Shown: one piece after another, positions 13,881 to 19,043 of the stretch
How the letters are laid out: each line of letters opens with the position of its first letter
Numbering within the stretch: position 1 is the first letter of the stretch
NCBI GenBank assembly: GCA_041740315.1
Contig: JBGSMF010000403.1
Span: 1-19,043, forward strand
DNA from: JBGSMF01 sp041740315
GTDB lineage: Bacteria > Chloroflexota > Anaerolineae > Fen-1058
Reading direction: 5' to 3'
DNA: 19,043 nt
The notes under the pieces: generated by a model
Seen by the model: only the letters and a program-made list of their open reading frames with translations
What the model was told of the DNA's origin: nothing
Database searches by the model: none
Program-made: the position numbers and the translations under genes

Positions 13881-15002
13881 CTATAACATGGCCTGATACA
13901 GCCTGTGCATCTTGTAGAAATCAATGCCCAGGTCGCGCAACTCGCGCTGCATCTTGTCATTTTCCACACCCACCTGCACAATGTCGGCGTGCTCAAAACC
14001 GCCCTCAACCACACTTTTGTGCAATTCGCTAAACAACAACGCCGTGCCGCCCAAACCGCGATAGTTTTCCACCATCCCAGCGCCGTTGATGTTGATCCAT
14101 TTGGTGCGGCGCAATTCCAATAGCAGGTCAATCCAGCCCAATGGAAACACTCGCCCGCCGGTGCGCTGGAGCGCCGCCGAAATATCTGGATAGGCAAACA
14201 TAAAACCCACCGGCTCATCGCCCTTCATTACAATCTTGATCAGGCGCGGGTCGGCGAACCACAGCATTTGGTCGGCCAAGGTTTTGGCCTCGTCGTCGGT
14301 CAGTGGGGTATTGCCACTGGTGCCTCCCAGCGCCGAGTTGTACATCTCTTTGAGCCTGGGGACAATCGCGCGCAGGTCGCGCCGGGTTTTAAAGCGCGCC
14401 ACCCGCAAGCCGCGCTTTTTCTGCACCAGTTCGGCCACCTGGTGAATCTTCTCTGGAAAGGGCATCCGTGGGTTGAGATAGCCCGAAACCACATCACCCG
14501 CGCCGGCAAACCCGGCCGCCTCGATCAGCGCCGCGTAATATGGCAAATTGTACGGAATGCCCAGCGCAGGGCGATGCTGAAAGCCTTTGACCAGCAAGCC
14601 CATGCCATCCAGCGCCGTCAAGCCTTTGGGGCCTAGCAGCCTGTCTAGCCCGCGTCTCCTGGCCCAATCAAACGCCGCTTCAAACAGGGCACAGGCCGCC
14701 TCGCGGTTATCTTGACATTCGAACAAATAAAAAAAGGCCGTTCGTTCGTTGTTGAACTTGTTATAATGGCGATTATCCAACACCGTCAGGCGACCGACAA
14801 GCTTGCCATCTCCCCCTACTGCCATAAAAAAGGCCGCCTCAGAATGCCTGTAAAACGGGTGGCGGCGGCGGTTGAGCATACGGCTCGCATCCGGCGCCAG
14901 CGGCGGCACCCACTGAGGCGTGTCGTGATAAATCTGAAACGGCAAATCCAGGAACTGCCCCACCTGGCGGCCGTTAGACGTGTCAACAGTCACAATCTTC
15001 AA
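13881..15002 (-). CDS. GNAT-fold acetyltransferase (YghO-like)
   Basis: This 373-residue protein resembles the YghO-type GNAT family. Visible marks are FLDLPFQIYHDTPQWVPPL (18-36), HPFYRHSEAAFFMAV, LVGRLTVLDN, a middle LLGPKGLTALDGMGLLVKGF and FQHRPALGIPYNLPYYAALI. The C-terminal half carries GDEPVGFMFAYPDIS, WININGAGMVENYRGLGGTALLF, an acetyl-CoA-binding-like turn, and ENDKMQRELRDLGIDFYKMHRLY. Substrates of this family are not known. The TTG start at 15002 has GAGG 5 bases upstream and overlaps the stop codon of the upstream relic ORF (TTGA), indicating translational coupling. It heads a run with the two-TM protein and comB. Confidence 0.83.
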   Translation of the reverse strand: MKIVTVDTSNGRQVGQFLDLPFQIYHDTPQWVPPLAPDASRMLNRRRHPFYRHSEAAFFMAVGGDGKLVGRLTVLDNRHYNKFNNERTAFFYLFECQDNREAACALFEAAFDWARRRGLDRLLGPKGLTALDGMGLLVKGFQHRPALGIPYNLPYYAALIEAAGFAGAGDVVSGYLNPRMPFPEKIHQVAELVQKKRGLRVARFKTRRDLRAIVPRLKEMYNSALGGTSGNTPLTDDEAKTLADQMLWFADPRLIKIVMKGDEPVGFMFAYPDISAALQRTGGRVFPLGWIDLLLELRRTKWININGAGMVENYRGLGGTALLFSELHKSVVEGGFEHADIVQVGVENDKMQRELRDLGIDFYKMHRLYQAML

Positions 15003-15211
15003 GTTAGCCTCGCTACCTCATGGACTTTCCATTTGAGCCGATTGAATTGTAACATAAAATTTGACTTTTCACCCTCAAATCGCCAGGAGATTGCGCCCGT
15101 TCGCACGTACGCCTCAGCCGGGCATGTTCCGCCGCGATACGCGATTCTATCCAACATTTGGTTGACCTGCGCTTGTTTACCTGTTTGTGCTATTCCTGCT
15201 ATACCTGCCAT
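14999..15211 (-). pseudogene. N-terminal relic of an asparagine-synthetase-like amidotransferase gene
   Basis: The 70-codon frame opens MAGIAGIAQTGKQAQVNQML then DRIAYRGG, matching the start of class II glutamine amidotransferase/asparagine synthetase domains (xGIxGI, then MLxxIxHRGPD). After about residue 48 the similarity stops and the rest is unrelated. AAGGAGAG lies 6 bases before the ATG, so it can still be translated. The nucleophile Cys of class II amidotransferases is Ala here, as in inactive relatives. Its TGA stop overlaps the TTG start of the acetyltransferase, so it may now act as a leader ORF. Full enzymes exceed 500 residues, so this is a remnant. Confidence 0.6.
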
Positions 15212-15246
15212 ATCATTCTCTCCTTTCTATTTTTTTGAATTCGCCC

Positions 15247-15700
15247 ATGAATGAACGGGTTTAGATAATAGCAATTCTCTTGCGCTGGCTAGATCGTCTC
15301 CAATCCTCCGAGTCCGCCATTCTGGGCGGCGCGGCGCTGTTGTTAGGGCTTGCCAGCGGCGTTGGCATCTGACTGTTCAAGCAATTGATTGACCTGGTCC
15401 ATCTGGTTGCATTTGAAGAAATTGGAGCGAGCTTAGCAAGTGAGCGCGTGGGCCATCGTGCTCATCCCTACAGCAGGCGGCTTGGTCGTAGGCCTCATCA
15501 AGCATTTTTTTGTTGGCAAAGAACGCCATCACGGCGTGGCCGGCATTATGGAAGCGGTGGCGCTGGCCGGCGGGCGGCAGGTACTGTTTCCGCACGGCGA
15601 CACCATCTTGCAGCCAGGTGATGTGCTAGTGGCCGTGGCCGAGGGTAAAGCCGGGGAAATTGTCCGGCAGATTTGCCGGGCGGTCAAGGAGCTGGAATAA
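15247..15700 (+). pseudogene. Decayed CLC chloride channel with C-terminal TrkA-C/RCK domain, internally deleted
   Basis: Reading from ATG 15247, the frame meets TAG at 15262 and TGA at 15370, both probably former Trp codons. In between it reads LRWLDRLQSSESAILGGAAL and LLGLASGVGI, then LFKQLIDLVHLVAFEEIG, a CLC-family N-terminus. A frameshift near 15430-15440 moves to the next frame, which reads WAIVLIPTAGGLVVGLIKHF and GVAGIMEAVALAGGRQ (CLC helices). It then jumps directly to VLFPHGDTILQPGDVLVAVA, a TrkA-C domain end. The several hundred central residues of the channel are missing. The 86-codon ORF at 15440-15700 is likely to be called as a small protein by gene finders. It converges on the PP2C gene with a 2-base gap. 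A working chloride channel cannot be made. Confidence 0.8.
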
Positions 15701-15702
15701 TT

Positions 15703-16485
15703 TTACTGGACAACCAATATCACCAAGGTCATATCGTCGTGCTGCTCGGCCTTGCCGGCAAAATCGCGCGCGCCCGATAAAATCTGCCCTTGCAGTTCAA
15801 GCGCACTGCATGGCGGCGCACTTTGAACGCGCGCTAACAATCGCTCAAAGCCATAGAGCTGGCCGGCCTCGTCCATCGCCTCCACAATGCCGTCGCTCGA
15901 TAGCACCAGCACATCGCCAGCTTGCAGCGGCAATTCAAGCACCTGGTAAGGCGAGGCATCGCACACCGTCCCCAGCGGCACGCCCCCAATATCCAGATAG
16001 CCGCATTGCGCCCCACGCTTCAAGATGGGCGCCACCATGCCTGCGTTGGCAATGTGAGCCGTGTATTGACCACCCGCGCGTTCAAGCCGCGCATAACACA
16101 AGGCAACGTTCATTCGATTGCGGGCCATGTAGGGATACAAGGCTACATTCATCTGCCCCAGCAGTTGCGCCACGTCAGGCATAAAAGCTGCCTTGGCTGC
16201 CAGCAGCGTGGTAGACACAGCCATATACAGAGCCGCAGGAATGCCCTTGTCCGTCACATCGCCAATCGCCAGCGCGTAACTGTCGGGGGGCAATTCGTAA
16301 CATGCGTACAGGTCGCCGCCCACCTCGCGCGCGGGCAAGCTGAGCGCGGCGACATCAATGCCAGGAATAGCCGGCAAAGCTTGCGGCAGCAGGCTCAACT
16401 GGATATTGCGCGCCAGGGTCATCTCTCGCTGCAAAGCGGCCTGTTCGGCGGCCTGCGCCTGCATGCGCTCGGTAATATCGTGCAA
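15703..16485 (-). CDS. SpoIIE/RsbU-type PP2C phosphatase domain, 3' part of a frameshifted gene
   Basis: This 260-residue frame starts LHDITERMQAQAAEQAALQR, the end of a PAS/PAC segment plus a signalling helix. It continues as a PP2C-type serine phosphatase of the RsbU/SpoIIE class. Motifs are ARNIQLSLLPQ, AREVGGDLYACY (metal Asp58), GDVTDKGIPAALYM (75-88), HIANAGM, DIGGVPLG, VLVLSSDGIVEAMD and the closing HDDMTLVILVV. Such enzymes dephosphorylate anti-sigma antagonists or similar partners. The usual second Asp after GGDxY is Ala here. This ORF overlaps the 3' end of the 7TM-PAS frame by 67 bases in another frame. It has no independent start signal, and its only start is a TTG inside the PAC sequence. 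It is best read as one gene with the next entry, split by one missing base. Confidence 0.82.
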   Translation of the reverse strand: MHDITERMQAQAAEQAALQREMTLARNIQLSLLPQALPAIPGIDVAALSLPAREVGGDLYACYELPPDSYALAIGDVTDKGIPAALYMAVSTTLLAAKAAFMPDVAQLLGQMNVALYPYMARNRMNVALCYARLERAGGQYTAHIANAGMVAPILKRGAQCGYLDIGGVPLGTVCDASPYQVLELPLQAGDVLVLSSDGIVEAMDEAGQLYGFERLLARVQSAPPCSALELQGQILSGARDFAGKAEQHDDMTLVILVVQ

Positions 16486-17495
16486 AAGAACAAGCGCCCA
16501 CTCACCCGGCCCTGCTTATCTGCCAGCGGTGAAACGCGCAAGTCATAGTAACGCTGCGCCCCAGCGCGCTCCAGGGCAATCTCGGCTTGCGCTTCGGCGG
16601 CAGGCTGGAAGCGTTCCACCAGGGCCTGCCACGGGGCCAGCGCCTCGGCCACCGGGCGACCAACGGCCTCGCTGAGCGTCAGTCCCACAATCGCCTGCGC
16701 CGCCGGGTTCAGGTCTACCAGGCGATCTTGCCGGTCGAGCACCATAAAGGCCTCGCGCATGGTATCCACCACCCGATCGCGCGCCATCGGCATCAAGTCG
16801 AGGAAGCGATAGCGAAAAATGGCCCACGCAAACACCAACCCCATCGCCACAAAGCTGACCGACGTAATATGGTTAAAAGTGGTCGGCACAAGCCGAAACG
16901 TCACCAGCACATTCGCCGTCAATGGCATCAACACGCCAACCAGCAAAAAAACGGCCTGGGCGCGGTAGGGCTGCGTCGCGCGCAAGATAGTTAGCACAAT
17001 CAACGCCACGCTAACCGCAATCAACAAATAGCCATAGACGGTGTGCGCCACAAACCAAAGGCCAGCGTCCCAACCCGCTACTGCCCAAAAGGAAGTAATC
17101 GGCATAAAAGTGACATTGTGAATAAACAGGCCATGCCACGAGTCAGTCCAATTCAAGATCAGGGTGAGTATCGGCACAATGAACAACAGCGCAATCCGCC
17201 GAGGGTTTAACCATTTCTCTCTGCCAGTATAGTTCACCACAAAGATCAAAAGCAACACCGGCGTAACGGCAATGCAGCTAAGGACGCATCTGAACCAAAA
17301 GATCGCCGCCGCTGGTGTGGCGCTGATCATCCTGGCGCCGTTGCTGGTTGCCCATCCGGTCGTCGCTGCCATCAGCCATACAAACGCCGCCACCGCCGGG
17401 GCGTCGCGGCGACGCCAGGCATACATGGTCAAAGCGGCCGCCACAACCGCCGCCACAAAAACAATGCTGGCGTAGAACAAATACAATGCTTCCAC
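16419..17495 (-). CDS. 7TM-PAS sensor module, 5' part of a frameshifted gene
   Basis: The GTG start at 17495 has GAGGAG 5 bases upstream. Residues 1-225 hold about seven TM helices of the histidine-kinase N-terminal 7TM type (HisK_N-7TM): LYLFYASIVFVAAVVAAAL, then AAFVWLMAATTGWATSN, later VVNYTGREKWLNPRR and IFRYRFLDLMPMARDRVVDT. Residues 230-335 are a PAS domain (AFMVLDRQDRLVDLNPAAQA, then RYYDLRVSPLADKQGRVSGR). After GRLF the frame goes out of register and ends in 20-25 unrelated residues. One added base in the 16484-16494 stretch would join it to the PP2C frame as a 597-residue 7TM-PAS-PP2C regulator. As it stands, only a sensor without output is made. It starts 9 bases after the stop of the large upstream gene. 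Confidence 0.8.
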   Translation of the reverse strand: MEALYLFYASIVFVAAVVAAALTMYAWRRRDAPAVAAFVWLMAATTGWATSNGARMISATPAAAIFWFRCVLSCIAVTPVLLLIFVVNYTGREKWLNPRRIALLFIVPILTLILNWTDSWHGLFIHNVTFMPITSFWAVAGWDAGLWFVAHTVYGYLLIAVSVALIVLTILRATQPYRAQAVFLLVGVLMPLTANVLVTFRLVPTTFNHITSVSFVAMGLVFAWAIFRYRFLDLMPMARDRVVDTMREAFMVLDRQDRLVDLNPAAQAIVGLTLSEAVGRPVAEALAPWQALVERFQPAAEAQAEIALERAGAQRYYDLRVSPLADKQGRVSGRLFFCTILPSACRRRPPNRPLCSER

Positions 17496-17504
17496 CGCCG
17501 CTCC

Positions 17505-19043
17505 TCACAACAAGGCCATCTGCCGATCCACTGCAATCAGCGGATCCAGCGCCATTGCTTCTCTGAAACCGGCCGGAGAAAGCGAGGCATCGGCTGCCAG
17601 TGTCCGCAAATGCCTGAATTTAAGAAACTGCCAGCCCCCACCCGCCACCGCATCGCTAAACTGCACATTCCGGCGCAGTTTGTACTCGATCAACCCGGCC
17701 CGCCCGCCAGGTATCACTAACACCGGCGTGCCGCGCGGCGGGCGCTTGGCTAGCAAGTAAGGCGCTAGCTGGGCTGTGGCTGAAAAAGAAAACGCATAGG
17801 CCGGTATATGCCGCTCTGCCCAGGCAAGCCGGACGCTGTCGTACACATCCACGTCCCAGCCCAGCCGCTGGCCTAGCGCACGCAGCATTTCCATTAATTC
17901 TTCTATCTCTCGGCGGCGCGCTTGCGCGTAATCCTCCTCGCGCAAAGTGCACTCGCCTGGCCTCAGGCTTTGGGCATACGAATTCAGGCACATTGCCACC
18001 AGGGGCAGCTCTGGCACAGTGGCCGCCTGAAAGCGACAATACACACTGTCCACCAAGTCTGCCTCGTTCCATTCCGTGGCCTGCTGCAAGGCGTCATACA
18101 TCGCCATTTCCACCAAGTCGCTGAGCGGCAGCCCCACCCGCGCCAGCAAACGATTGGTCCACCACAGCTCTTGGCTGTATTCTTTGCCCTGACCCACCGG
18201 CAAGGCCAGGCGTTGCAGCGCCGTCTCGCGCCCCTCAAACGTGCCGCGCACCAGTTGCGTCAGCAGTGTCAGGGCCGGCGGGGCGGTATCCGGCAGATGC
18301 GCAACGATTTGAAGGAGATCGTTGCAAGCCAGCGCCTGATAAATGCCGCCCATTAGCGATGTCCATGTTGCTGGCTCGCCGCGAGCGCGCAAGGCATCCA
18401 GCGCCGCCCGCTCGGCCACTTCCATAATCTCCATCCCCAAGGCCTCTATGTCAAGCTGGCGCGGCGGGGCAGTTGTCAAGCTGCGCTTCCAAGACAATCT
18501 CAGCCCATCACGCGATTCTACCAACGCATGCTCCAATGCCAGCCCGGCCTTTGCACCAGCCAGGGCCAGCCCACCTAGCCATTCTTCACTGGCCGAGGGA
18601 TGCACCAAAACCACCTTGCCCGCATCGGCCAACAGGCCAGACACTGCCTCCAGCGATGGAGCCAACATGTGCCACAACCAATCCACATCGGCGCGCCGCC
18701 GCCCCAACAAGGGCTGCACCACCTCGGCAGCGCGCGCGCCCCACAGCCACGCGCTCCACACCGCGCTAAGCGCCCAAAAAGTGGGGTCAAGCTGGGGCGG
18801 CACACCAATCGCCAGCGCCACATTGCCCAGACCAATCAACTTGTCCAGGTCACGGCTGCTGCGAGCGACAAGGCACGCGGCAGGATCGCGTTGATCTAGC
18901 AGCGCCCCCACATCAGCCATGCGCGACAGGCGCGCTTGGTCTGTTGGGATTGCTAAAGACTTGAGGCAATCTTCCATCGCCAGCCATACATTTTGCTCGA
19001 TAAAGCGTGGCGGAGGCTTGAGGCTGCGCGGCCTGGGTGAGCG
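17505..19043 (-). CDS. Uncharacterised protein, possible degenerate methyltransferase fold (5' end outside window)
   Basis: The frame is open from the right edge to TGA at 17505 (512 codons visible); ATG 18977 is internal to the open frame. I do not recognise the family with certainty. The visible N-terminal part reads FWALSAVWSAWLWGARAAEV, then a KVVLVHPSASEEWLGGLALAG region and an AGLALEHALVESRDGLRLSW region. This recalls the end of a Rossmann methyltransferase fold as in bacterial adenine-specific DNA methylase relatives, but the catalytic NPPY-type motif is not in view. The C-terminal half is helical, with LREEDYAQARRREIEELMEM, LGWDVDVYDSVRLAWAERHI and LVIPGGRAGLIEYKLRRN. It lies 9 bases upstream of the 7TM-PAS gene and is probably co-transcribed. 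Function is unknown; the methyltransferase link is an inference. Confidence 0.6.
   Translation of the reverse strand, partial: RSPRPRSLKPPPRFIEQNVWLAMEDCLKSLAIPTDQARLSRMADVGALLDQRDPAACLVARSSRDLDKLIGLGNVALAIGVPPQLDPTFWALSAVWSAWLWGARAAEVVQPLLGRRRADVDWLWHMLAPSLEAVSGLLADAGKVVLVHPSASEEWLGGLALAGAKAGLALEHALVESRDGLRLSWKRSLTTAPPRQLDIEALGMEIMEVAERAALDALRARGEPATWTSLMGGIYQALACNDLLQIVAHLPDTAPPALTLLTQLVRGTFEGRETALQRLALPVGQGKEYSQELWWTNRLLARVGLPLSDLVEMAMYDALQQATEWNEADLVDSVYCRFQAATVPELPLVAMCLNSYAQSLRPGECTLREEDYAQARRREIEELMEMLRALGQRLGWDVDVYDSVRLAWAERHIPAYAFSFSATAQLAPYLLAKRPPRGTPVLVIPGGRAGLIEYKLRRNVQFSDAVAGGGWQFLKFRHLRTLAADASLSPAGFREAMALDPLIAVDRQMALL

Noticed and set aside
14712..15254. 180-codon plus-strand frame over the acetyltransferase start
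   Set aside because: It runs opposite the GNAT coding sequence and the relic, and shows no domain.
1..19043. CRISPR array, tRNA, rRNA or a complete transposase gene
   Set aside because: No regularly spaced repeats, cloverleaf pattern, rRNA sequence or transposase motif was recognised on either strand.

Overview
The window is chromosomal, at roughly 55-58% GC by eye. It is densely packed with genes in short co-directional runs, and several start at TTG or GTG. The gene mix is two cyclic-di-AMP receptor-like proteins, a TPR/transmembrane protein with an AWLWLSGAVE signature, a GH3-type adenylating enzyme, an ABC1/UbiB kinase, a ComB homologue and a 7TM-PAS-PP2C regulator. This fits a free-living Chloroflexota (Anaerolineae-like) bacterium. 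That assignment is inferred from gene flavour; no rRNA or marker gene is present.

Layout. On the plus strand, 36-917 holds a GrpB-domain protein fused to the C-terminal part of a P-loop kinase that has no Walker A. It is followed by two cyclic-di-AMP receptor paralogues (1005-1349, 1510-1776) separated by a 118-bp nested palindrome, then an MFS transporter (1791-3164). A second plus-strand cluster (3336-5698) encodes a LiaF-like membrane protein, a secreted alpha/beta-hydrolase lipoprotein and a TPR/TM protein. It ends at a perfect 12-bp hairpin. On the minus strand, read right to left, come malic enzyme (12634-10970), MscS channel plus UbiB kinase as a coupled pair (10711-8214), a possible circularly permuted ASKHA/ROK-like protein (8119-6995) and a short GH3 enzyme (6883-5735). 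Further right, also on the minus strand, lies an apparent operon of a GNAT acetyltransferase, a small two-TM protein and a ComB-family phosphatase (15002-12796). The operon is preceded by an N-terminal relic of an asparagine-synthetase-like gene whose stop overlaps the GNAT start.

The right part shows decay. A CLC-type chloride channel gene (15247-15700, plus) is reduced to its two ends, with stops and a frameshift. It converges on a 7TM-PAS-PP2C regulator split by a one-base frameshift (17495-15703, minus). A large uncharacterised protein (19043-17505, minus, running off the window) lies immediately upstream and is probably co-transcribed with the regulator.

Most metabolic and transport genes look ordinary. 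The points that deserve a second look are the ASKHA domain order, the complementary loss of conserved segments in the two cyclic-di-AMP receptors, the relic leader ORF coupled to the acetyltransferase, and the cluster of broken genes at 15.0-17.5 kb. No tRNA, rRNA, CRISPR array or complete insertion sequence was seen. I did not find a convincing new multi-gene system.
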